Shown here piece after piece: positions 13,301 through 25,300 of a stretch of DNA of 64,000 nt. The translations under genes and the position numbers were made by a program. Source of the DNA: Dipylidium caninum (lineage: Eukaryota; Platyhelminthes; Cestoda; Cyclophyllidea; Dipylidiidae). The notes beneath the pieces were generated by a model. It saw only the letters and a program-made list of their open reading frames with translations, did no database searches and was not told the origin of the DNA. The first letter of the stretch is position 1. Every line of letters begins with the position of its first letter. The stretch lies in NCBI GenBank assembly GCA_017562135.1, contig QEYB01000629.1, forward strand, positions 1 through 64,000. Direction: 5' to 3'.

Positions 13301-16300
13301 TCTCCACTCGGGGAAAAACGCTCCGATGGAACCTCCAACAAGTGGGAGGCGGCACCCACCCCAGAGGCAAATCAGCACGCTTGCAGAAGCGTCTGACTCC
13401 GATTCTTTTCCCTTAATCTCTTTTTCCTCATTACCTCAACCTGTTGGACGCTGACGGAAAGGGCGACTGCAGCGAAACACTCACCTCGTGGACCCAGAGA
13501 CGCATAAACTTTTCGGCTTCCTTCATGCAAGACGGTGGCACGAGGAGGACCCCCGCGGATGACCCGTGCAAAGTCGCGCAGATTGAAGACGTAATGCGAC
13601 TTCGCCGGAGTGGGCAAAAATGCGGCGATCGCCCGCTTGTACGTCTCCAGTGTGGCCTGAACCATCACCTGCAAAGAGCGCGGAGTCCAGGCAGCTGCTC
13701 TGCAAACGGTCCACGTCTCGCCACGGCCATCATGGGCCAAACTCACCTTGGAAAGTCGGGTAAACTGCGCGTCGTAGCCGCGGGCAAAGTGTTTGTCCAC
13801 AATGACGGAGAAGATGCGACTCATGGTTGAGTCGTTGAACTCATTCACCCCGAAGACGTTCATGTGGCGCGTAAGTCGAGAGGTGATGTCGTTCCTCCCT
13901 CCGCCCGGCGGACCCATGGCCGCGAGGAAAAGCTGCAACGGTGGAAAAAGCCTCTTTTGGGCCAGAAAATTGGTGGTCGCATAGCCTTCTGCACGTCCAC
14001 TGTTGTGGAATCGTAAAGGCGTTGTCAGACGCCATCCGCCTCCAGCGACTGACCGTCGTCCACCCAGCGGACTGTGATTTGCGCAGGTCATTTACTATGA
14101 GAGGGTCACTGCAACTACTTGATACTTCCAACCACGGCATTTCCTCATCGGCAAACAGCCAAAGGCTGGGATTCCAAGGTTTCAGCGGTCTGTGGAGTTG
14201 CGGACGCGTTGAGTGCACTCGGAGGTGCACTGTGCCCGCCCGCTCCGACAAGCTGTGTCTGATCCCTGCAGCTTCACCGCTGCGGTGAGCAGCATCGTCT
14301 GGACGCCAATCACCAAGAATCGGATGAAGTAAAACACGCTCCTGAATCATGGCGATGGTGGCTACACGATTGTCTTGAAGCACAGCCAGTTCTTCAAACA
14401 GCGCGGTTTGACGAACAGCCTGCCTAAAAACGCATCACCTCGAAGGTGGAAGAGCTGCCGTTCGGCGCCACTGGTGTGAAGTCAAATAACCCGAGCAGTT
14501 TGGCAGTCGCATTTACGAAATGCAATTTTGGAGAAGCGGCAACCGCCGCCATCGCTCACCACATCCACGAGGTGCTGCTTGGCATTGTTCTTCAGATCGT
14601 ACCAATGCCCATGGTCGATCCACATCCGGAGCAATTCGATGGGCGGCTGGGCGCCGTAGACCTCCTTCGCCGGCATGTTGAGGTCGTCGACGAAGACGAT
14701 GCACTGCTTCCCCGGCGGCGGCCCGTAGACGCCACGTCGGCGGCGATCCAGACGCGACATTATGATGTCCTGCGTCAGGTTGGCTGATGTTCGGGCCGAG
14801 AAGTTCAGTGTGTTTGGAATGTAGACTTCTTTGGGGAGGCTCACCAGGTGCTGATTCGCCATCACCGATTTGCCAGTACCTTCGTGTAAACAGGGAAAAC
14901 AGTCTCCTCAAGATTGTCTAAACACATCGAGCGAGACGCCTGTTGCCCGCGACTTCGGCCCCCTGTCCAGAAGAATGTTTGGCAACCACGACAGTCCTGG
15001 CGTCAGACAACAGGCCTCGAATATGTCTACCTTGCGATAGAATTAACGGCGTTTAGGGAAATCTCGGCAAATGGACGCACGAAGAGGCGCCCTTTAAGTA
15101 GAGGCAGTGCAGCAGAAGGAGGTCGAAGGTCCTGAGGAACGACCTCGTCCTCGAGTGGCCATGCGACAGACGAGAGACGCCGCTCTGGGAACCCATTTTG
15201 ATATCCTCTTGATGTAATTGACGGGTGAATCACAAAAGACACAACGTCTCTCCTACTCAGGCGAGCACATGAAGGCATCGGCCACTCGTGAGGCTACTTC
15301 CCCCTTTCCTGACACCCGCCTTCTGCCTTCCGGGCCGTGGAGTGCCGCCACCGTCTGTACGAAGAGCGTTTAGCTTAAATTCCTAGAAGACAGTTGAGCG
15401 TGTGGTTGCATGCGACTGCGGCAAACACCACGACTCACCAGTGTGGCCGACCATCAGCATGGGAATGCGGTGAGACAGGTAGATGTCGAGGAAGTAGGAG
15501 ATGCGGACCGTCTCCGTGGTGGGCACGATCATGTTTTGCGGCAATTCGTCTCGCCCCAACTCCGGAGTCGTGAGCCGAGCAGCCCACTCGATCCACGAGC
15601 CGGTGCCTTTGCGCTCGAAGAAGAAGTCGTAGACGGTGAGACGGTCGGGCAGGGCGTTGTTCTTGCCCGACAACTTCACCGTGGTCGGGCGCTCGCGATC
15701 GGGACCGGAGCCGGCGAGGAGGCCTCGAAGCGTCACGTCGAAGCGCGCACGCTCCTCCAAGGAGAGCGCGGAGCCGAGGCTCCACACCAGGCTGAAGACG
15801 AAGATCCCCTGCAGCCAAAGGGTGATCGTCTGCTCCGTGAGACCAAAAGCACCCTGATCGGCTTGGTCAGTTTCTTCCTCTGGTAAACAAATAGAAGAAT
15901 TTCTGTCGTCACGAAAATACAGCAGCATGCGACTTTCGCTGGGCATGATTTGACCATGGACAACCGACGGTCACGCAGTCCCAGTTTGTGGTGTTTAAGC
16001 AGTGGAACCCGAATGCGCTGCTTGGACTTCGCCGAGTTGCCGGCCAGGCGCATCGAAAGGACCCAAAGATTTTTAACCCTCAGTTGCTTTTGCCCAAGTT
16101 GCCTCCACCGTCTGGCGAAGCACAGAGCATCGCCTTCCCTGATCGCGTCTTGTGGAAGAGTCCCAACCTCCTGCGCTAACTAAAAACCTGCGTGCTCAAA
16201 TTTTGGGAGGCAAACAATTTGAGCGACTGTACGAGGCTGAAGTGGGGGAGACCGAGGAAGGACTGACGTCCGACGTTAGTGGTCAGCAGCTTTGCTGCAA

Positions 16301-19300
16301 GTTCAATTCCGAGTTTTCAACTGAGAACTGAGCCTGGGGCTCTCGTCAGCGTCCATGACTCGAAACGGAAATTTTTACTGTGGTGCGAAGCCTCGTGAAT
16401 GCTCAACGTACCATTGTTGGCGAGTCTTCGAGTTTCCAACTCCCTCATCGGGTCCAAGTGCGCATCGAAGAGGCTGATCAACTGCTTCACCGCATGCATC
16501 TGCGAAATGGGCAACAACTGATGGCACTCGGCGGCGATGAATTCCAGGCAGGGGTCAACCAACCACTCGAAGAGGTCCCTCAACAGCTCCCGATGTTCGG
16601 AATTCAACACCGAGGGCAGTCCGTGCTCCAGGTACGAGGTCACCATCGGCCTCCAGCCCAGCTGCGAGGGCTCCATGAAGATCATTCCGCACCGCGACAC
16701 GGTGGCCGGACTCGCCTGCTCGAGGTCGGCGGGCTCGAAGATCATGTTCATGCGTTTCGACATGGCGATTATCTCGCCCGACATGAGACACAGCTTTTTG
16801 TTATCGTCCAGCACGGTGTTCATGTTCTCTATCCACACCGCATCGACTGGACCGTCGAAAATCACCCACCGACGATTATCGTCCTGCGCCAGAGCGTACC
16901 GGCGAAATAACACCGCCAAAACGCCGTCCGACCACTCATGAGACACCGCGTCGAACTGTCCGTACAATTGTCCCATTGTCATAGATTTAGGGTTTATGAT
17001 GCCAAAGTTGACCGCACTCTCGTCGGCCACGCCGCCCGTCTCTCCCAGCTGGGTGAGGGCGTCCGCAAGGGTTTGGTAGGCCTGCGTCTTCCCGCCCAGC
17101 GGCTCCCCGACGATCATGAGACCGTGGCGAACGCGAATCATCTCGTAGATTTGCGCAATTTTTTCTATATACCAGGGCACAGGCTGCAGGTGCCGGTTAG
17201 CAAGACTCGTCTCGACTGCCGCCATGAAGGCGGAGGAGTCGGTCTCGGCGAGGCGGACGCCGGGGAAAAGGTCGGAGATTATCCCCTCGAAAAGGGGAAT
17301 GTCCTGCGCCAGGAATTTGGGCAAATTCACATCGAGGATGGCCTTGAGGATGATTTTGTTCTCGTCGTCCTCGTCGGGGCAACTCTGGCGCAGATTGCCC
17401 GCCGCGGTCAGAACCGACTTGACCGCCCGCATGCCGTAGTCGTAGTGGTGCTGGGAGGAGAGTTGTTCGCTGCACAACTTGTAGGTGGCCACAATTTTGC
17501 TGGAGAGGCTACAACCGGAGGAGGAGAAGAATAAAAACGCCGCCTCTACCACTACATCCTTCGCCATTATCCCATGTGGCTCAGCAGTTTTGAGGAAAGC
17601 AAGCTTAGCTTTCTAAGGGTTCACTGCCAGGCAGACTGTTTGCATTCCAGAAAAGTGACTCCAAATTCCTCCTGCGTCTATGAAAAAATGGCTTTTATTT
17701 ACGCAGTCTGCGTCTTTAGGAACGCAACCGACCATCCCCCACATGACTAGAAGCTCGTAGGAAGGCCAAAAGGGGCCGCCAAAGGGGGCCCCCCGCAGCC
17801 TGCCATCCGCCGAAATGCGACCACTTTGTGGGTACCGCATTTTCCATTCACCTTGTCGCAAGTTTTCTAAATCTGCCCATGGCCGCGGGATACTTTTAAA
17901 AATTTGGGGCATGAGAAACTGCACGAATTGGTGGCTGATGGTGGTGGAACCTACGATTTCGCTTCGACGAAGCCCATTGAGTAGAGGGAGATCTCGCCTA
18001 TGAGAGCGTAGTCCGGCACCATCATTGCCACTGACCGGAAGAGGACCTGGGGGCGAAGAGGAAGAAGAAGAAGAAGAAGAAGAAGAAACAAGTCAATTCT
18101 AGTCAGTCCTTTGCAGGCATGTCGTGTAGCCGGAGGCTCTTCTGGTTTGGGGCGCCACATCAACCACTGCCTTCCCCGAGGAGACGCGGCGTCCGACGCA
18201 CCGACGGAAGAACTCCTACCACCAGAAGGCGCCTCTCCTGGTGACGGGCTCGGGGCAGGCGGTGGGCTGAAGAGGCCAAGCAGCACGAAATGCGGCGCCT
18301 ACCTTCAGGTTGTCGGGCAACTCCTGACGGCCCGCGTAGCCAGGGTTCATGGTGATGAAGATGGTGCAGGTGGGGTCCAGCTGGAGTTCGGTGCCCTCAA
18401 ATACGAAGCGTTCAAGACCCTGGGCGATGGCGATCTGGATGGAGTGGATCTGCTGCGCCACCACCGAGAGCACCTCCAATTCGATGCGGTTGAACTCGTC
18501 AAAACAGGCCCACGCCCCGGACCGGGCGAGGCCCTTGAAGAACTTCCCCATCGCCTTGTAGTCCAGACCATCTGAACAGTTGAATACGATACACTGCTTC
18601 GCCACCGCCTTCGCCAGGTCCTACGACAGAAGTCATTCCGTCAGCAGTTGCACTCTGCAATGTCCATGCTATAACGCGGTGCCAAGTCACTTTTCCCGTC
18701 AAAAAGCATGCGATTTAAGATAAACTGAGTCAAAAAAGTCGGGATGTGTCAACCGACGCTTGCCTCACCGACGCTGTCAAGCGAAGGGAGGTGGACACTC
18801 ATCGCCTCCCCGGGGTCACAACGGTCAGAGCCTCGCATCTCCCCTCCGCATTGCTGCCGGCGTCTGCGGAGTTTCTTCGCCTTTTCCAATGTTGCTTCAG
18901 CGGTTAGTTACCGTGAAGTGGAGAAGGGACAAAAAACTAATTCTACTTCAGATGACATGACGCCTTGGACTGGGGACAACGTGAAGACGTGGAACAAAAC
19001 TGTTTCAATTACAAACTGGGCACTTTCGGTGATGAGAAGGTGGTGCAAGCGCTGGAGATGCAATTCACTTGGCGCACCTTCGAAGTCTCCGTCTTCCCCG
19101 TGCCGGCGGGGCCCTCGGGTGCTCCGCCCAGATTCAGCTGGATGGCGCCCATGAGAGTGCGGTAACAGCGGTCGGTGAGCGGGGTGATGACCAAGCGCGG
19201 CGTATTCCCCAGGTACTCAAACCTGAAGTGGCGTTGAGATTGAGGCTTTAAGAATTGTCGTAAAACCAGAGATTCCACTCAGGTGAAACGCGGTGTGATG

Positions 19301-22300
19301 AGCACAGCCTCAAAGATGACTCCGAGGAAGATCCACGCCGGGGACGACACACGTCTCGGCCGCCTCGTTTCGTCCGCTGAAATGGGGCGCGTCTGATGGT
19401 GCGCCGCCCCGCGACTGGTCCCCTTCTCCTCCCCCCCCACCCCCGCCCCAATAACAGCTCCGCCACTGCCGCGGCTGAGGAGCAGCCGTCCGACATTCCA
19501 TGGCATCTCGACAGGCTCCCCGCCCGCTGCACCACACTCACCCACCAGGCAGGAAGCCCACCAACAGCCTAAGGGGATCGGCCTGGGTGGGGAAGCGAAT
19601 GGCGATTGTCCTCCTTCCCTCCACTCCGTTTGCAGGCCTCGTGGTATGGAGGACGCTGTTCACGACAGAACAGGTAAGGAGGAAGGCAAAGAGTGGCAGG
19701 TGAAGGCCACTCACGCATAGACAATTTGGGCGGTGATAAGTTGGACGTAGATGCTGTGATTCTCCTTCGCCGAGTAGTAGTAGCGCAGTTGGCTCAACCA
19801 CTCAAAGGCCGTGATGGAGTTTGTCTTCGTCCTCACCAGCTCCGCGACCACGTCCCGTGCTTGACAATATCAAATCAACAGGCAACTTGGTTAGCTTCGA
19901 CATCATCGGCGTCAAAATAATGATGTAAAGGCAAAATGCGCCCTCTCTAATCAGTTGTAGGTGGGGCGGATGAGTGAACAGGTGACACTTTCGACAGTAG
20001 GGCGTGGACATGCATGGTGACTCGAGCAAGCCTGCAGTCTCGCAGTGCACCAGTCGGTCGGGTCTCGATGCAAGCGCTGGAAACGAGGGTGAGGAAACGG
20101 CTGCTTGCGGAAGTCGAGGGCCTCTGGCACCCTGAAACATGACGACTCGCGGGAGGAGGAGATAACTCCACGATGACATTGTCACGGGACTGCCGGCCCC
20201 CGACGCCACAGACTGGAGACGGGCGGACTGCCTGTGGTGGCACTCAGCATTCAGGATGTGGGATACGGACCTTCAGTGGAGTCCATACATGCTGAAGATA
20301 CTACTCAAATGATGCCCCGAGTAGTATTGCGCATTTCTGAGCAAAAGTGGCGTCGCCGGTCCGTTTTCGAGGTGGTAGCATCAATCGGAATAATGGTTCA
20401 GGGGTTCAAAGTGTCCTAAAAGTGTCTACACCGATGAAACCGCCAAAAGTTCCGTCACTACGCCATCGTCCTCTTCGGACAGAGGGCAACAACTCCACCG
20501 AAACAACTATTTGTGGCATAGAAAAGGAATCTTTGGACTCATCTTCCTAGCCTCCTGAGGCGGAGGGACTCCCGACCGACTACGGGGTACGAAAACCAAG
20601 CTTACCATGCACATCGAGGACGATGAGGGCCCCCAAGGTGAGCCGTTCGCCGCTCGTGAGCGGCCCTCGCACCAACTCCACAATATCCTCGATCTGCTTG
20701 TCGCACTTCAGCTTTTGCGGAAGCAACTTTTGGTCCGAAATGGCCTTTTGAACATCGGTGGTCCAGTAGATCATGGCGCCGCACAAAACTACCTGCGGAA
20801 AAGGAGGTGAAGTGTTGGCAGGCTTCGAGGGGTCAAAGAATCAGTGCTGGTGGACTGCGGGACTCACTTGGCCCGGCCAATCAAGAACCCACTTCTCCCG
20901 CACCGTCTGCAGGTAGGCCTCGATGCTGTCAGCTATGACCTTCCGGATGCTCTGGATCATCATCTCCTCAACTTGCAGCAGCCACTTCTCCACCATCCCC
21001 TAAAAGAGGCAGTGTTGTGGCTAAAACAGCAGTAGCTTCGTCGTCTTAATAGTGCATTTGCGGGAGCTCTCGGACCTTCCCGACAGCATGGAGACGCGCC
21101 CATCGCCATCGAGGTGGGGCGCCTGCGTCGTGCCTAATGCCTCAGTCAGAGTCTACTAGACGCGCACAACACAATGGAATGAAACAAGAGATTTTGCCGA
21201 CCTCCTTTCTTGAAGGTGTAGAAACGAAAGTATTCGCGTCTCGAATTCGCCTCCTGAGAATGGCCGCAACTGTTGGGACCGCAAGGAGTCCCAACTCGAG
21301 GGGACGGAGGAGAGGTTATGGAAGCGAATCAGTCTACTTGGGATGCTGACGCAAGGACCAACGTCCAGACCATGCGAGAAAGTAGCAGATGAGAGGTGTC
21401 CCACGCCTTGGCTCTGCCCGAATCGCCCTTTTCTTGCTCGAACGGAGGACGCCTTTCAGACTCGGCGGCACCGTTGCACGCAAGGCCAAGGCAGCTCCCA
21501 CCCACTCGTGTCGCCTTATATGAGCTATTTTGGAACTTGCCTGAGAAATTTTGCGTGGCGTACGCAGCGAAAGCGTGGAATTCCGTCAGAGACGAACGCT
21601 CAAGAGTGTTACACCCCGTAGAAACGCCGAAACGTCTCCACTCTGTTCTGGGCTCGATTATCCCAGGACAAAATGATTCACACACACACACACAAACAAA
21701 CAGACCTTCGCCTTGGCGGGGTAGATCTTCGTCACAAACGGCACGACCTCGCCCTCGGCTGACACCATCCCGATGATCTCCTGCTGGTCCGTGAAGTTCA
21801 GCGAACTGATGCCCTCGAAGCACTTCTTCAAGTGCGGTTGCACACGAAGAGGATCTTTGGTCTCCGAGAGGATTTCCAGTAATTCGTCGTTGGAGAGGAA
21901 GAAGAACCTGTCAAACACAATGGAGCACCTTGGAATCTCCGCTGCCCAGTGCCTAAGCGCCTCATCACCAGGTCCACCCCCCGACGGAGCGCGATTTGCT
22001 TGCCTTAATCGTGTGGCACATGGGAGAGTTGAAGGAGCGGTGCGTTTCTCCGCCTCGTGGAGGAGACATGCAAAGTGCACAAAGGTGATCCGACGTGGTC
22101 GGGTGCTATCAACGAATCCCCGAGGGATTCGCTCGAGCAATGCATTGCAACAGAGCAAATAAGGCGGTTTTTGCAGCTAATGCGTGGAAGTTTGCTGTGG
22201 AGTGACAGGACTTAAATACTACATCATATGATCCCATGAAAAACGGGCATCACAGTCCTCACGACGGCCAGGGGAGCTGATCAACAGGAAGGTGAGGAGC

Positions 22301-25300
22301 CGCCACTTCGTCTCGTCGTGGCTCCCGAACGCACAGCTGAGTGCGGTCCATTCGTCGAGGATGAGAGAAAACCTGCAGAAAAGGCGGGGTGGCCGCGGAA
22401 GCAGCGAGGCAGACGCGGAGGCCGCTCGCGGGCCGGTCCGAGGGTTGGCGCATGCGGCCGTCCGGGTGGTTGACGGACGCCGGCGAGAGCGAATTCGCGC
22501 TCAGTTAACCAATCAAATTGCAGGAGACCTCGGGGACGCGCGCGTCCCACCAGCATGGATGATGGTGCACACAAAATGTTGCACGAGGTGGACCAGGTTG
22601 CCTTGCCGCAATTCATTCGTGTTGAAAGCTAACCGCAGTCCACAGTTTCAGGGAGTGTGGAGGCTGAATTAAGTGCCTAAGATGAGCGAAGTGGAGCGTG
22701 CGAAGAGCATTTGCGCTGCAGCCATTTATGAGTGTTTCGAAAGTGTCGTTGCGACCACCCTTTCTGGCAAACCACTATGACTTTATGATAACTTTGGCCT
22801 TTTCTCCTCCACCCCAAAGTGCCACTCTGTCCAGTTGGGCACGGAGTGAGCGGTTTAAGTGAGGAGAAACAGCGGCCCACCGCGGGAAGAAGAGGCGCTT
22901 CTTCTCCAAGTAGTCGTTGAGGCCCTTTTGGATCTCCTCGAGGAGGTAGTTGCCGTCGGTGAGACGGCGCAGCATGTCCTTCTGGTCCGTGGCCACGAGG
23001 CAGGCGGGATTCTTCGCGGCCTCGCCCATTATCTCGCGCCACAACACATCCACCACGCCGAACTTGCGACCCTCCTCCGGCATCTGGGCCAGAATGTCCT
23101 CCGAGGAGAAGATGGGCTCCAGGTAGAGCCACGTAGCTTGCACCTGCGTGTAGAAAAAAAGGTTGCTTGCACTCGCCTCCTCCATGGCCAAGAGGTTTAG
23201 TGCTTCATCAAGGAAATCTGGGGAGTAAAAAGGCTCATCGTCGCAGATTAGCTAACAGAAACCTTTTGATGGCCCAAAAGCACTCGGATTCTCCACCCTT
23301 CGCTCCAGCCGCTCTGTGAACAAAATCAGCGTACAAGGCTTCAGTGGTGGTGGGAGGAGAAGCATTCGCCTCCCCGACGCCACGGATTTGGACGGCGTTA
23401 GGCACCTCTGCCCTCCGTGCCACCATCGTCTGCTCACCCGACGGACAGCCCGCCCCAGTGCCAAACAAACACTGCGAACTGGAGGATGTGCTCCGGGGGA
23501 GATACGTGGCATCGGCTCAAGCACTCAGTTTTGCGCCCGGCTAAGGCTGGCACGCAAAGGACGAAGCAAAGTAGGCTGCTTTAAGAGACATGGTGGAGGT
23601 CACCTGCCACGCAGGCACGGTGGGTGGGCACGTCGACGGGTGAAGGGGAAGGCGGACGACTGGGCAACGTCGAGGTGCATGTGAGGCCAGGGGGTTGGGA
23701 GAAGGGGGAGCGCGGACAGACCTTGAGCCAGACGTCGATTGTCTCGTTCATGGTGACTAGTTTGTTCTCCCATGCGCGCATCTCCTCCTCGAAGGGTTTG
23801 ATGTAGGGCGAGTTGCGCATCGTCTGCGCCTTGATCACGTGGTCGTCCAGCAGCACCTGAATGTCGTCCACCGCCGAGAGGATGCACACGCCCTAGGCAG
23901 ACACAAAACAGCACATCGCCACCGTCCAGTCAATCCCACGCAAGTCGCCCAGTGTGGCAGTCGCACCGTCCCAGGTTGGACTGTCGTGTGCCCAGTTGCC
24001 AAATCCGCATCTTCTCCGTCAATCACTTTTGGGCATGCAAATGCGGAGTTGAGAGCCCATCAATGAGGCCTCACGAGGAAGAGTCCCTGCGGAGCCTCCC
24101 CCCATCGACTAAGGTCTGTTCGACAAGTTTCCTCCACAACTGTAGCGGCAAGAGTGAAAGCGGCGCGATTCGGCGTCCATTGTCATTACTTTCATGAGGG
24201 CTCCTTGCGCACGGATGATGTGAAAGCGGGAAGTATGCAGACTCTTCGTCGTTCCCATTGTTTGCCGCCTTACTAGGCTTTGAGACATAACAACCTAATT
24301 TGTTAAGGCGACTAGGGAGGTTTTCGCTCCACAATAATCCGCATACGAGAATGTAGGGCTTGAGGGGTCTCAACGAGAATGCGAACTCCGATTCGTCTTC
24401 CACTGCTCCGCCGGTCTTCCCTCGCTGTCGTTTTCCCCACCAACTGTTTATAAATCGTTCTGAAGTAAAAGAGGCAAGTAACTGGGGGTGGCAAGATAAA
24501 ATCAACTTGTGACCGTCAGCCAGACGCATGGCCAACCAGTTTACACTGCCGCCTCTCACAATTTACGAGCACCTCACGGGACTCCTCTGTCCCTCTCCGG
24601 TGAAACAACGCTCAACGGGGATTCAGTTCCTCCTGCTGAATTTCTTCGCCTCTCACAAACTTGCCAGCAGCACCATTGTCGGGAAGAAGGACTGTTTGCC
24701 CGAACCGCCACTGTCGTAGAGATCGACTAGGAGAAGACACCCTCGACTCTGCTCGGAGCCATGTCGCACTGCGATGGGCTGCGGTCCCAAGTTCAGCCGC
24801 CGTTCCATCCACTCTATTTACCCTTCGCCTCGTTACCACTTTGAAGGAGGGGGGAAATTTTGCAGGCTATTCAAATGCTTTCTCAGCGCAGACTAATTTG
24901 GTGCCGGCAAAAACAAAGGGAATTTGGCATTTTGGTGTCTTTGCCAACCATTTCTTCCATTCCGACCATCTCCATCGCCAAGGGAGTGGCGACAGCAGAC
25001 AGGCCGACTTTTAAGCGTGCCACCTGACAAATTGTCGATCAAGTTTCCTTTCAATGTGTCTCCTTACACACGCCGACTGCGGAGAGCAGGAACTACTTTG
25101 TATGCCACGAAGAAGTGGGCACATTCGAGCCGCCCTCATCACTACTGCGTCCGGAAAAGAGAAAAAAGACTTACGGTATCGCGGTAGGGCAGCAATTCGA
25201 ACCGCATCCCGGCCCAGTCCGACTTCATTTTATGCAGCGCCATTTCCAGTTTGTGTTCCTTTGCAGCAGCCGCGGCAATCTCCTCCAAACGAGGCAGGAA

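Noticed and set aside
15410..15886. 158-codon plus-strand open frame
   Set aside because: Antisense shadow of dynein exon 15879-15439; no family features of its own.
16938..17534. 198-codon plus-strand open frame
   Set aside because: Antisense shadow of the long dynein exon 17508-16412.
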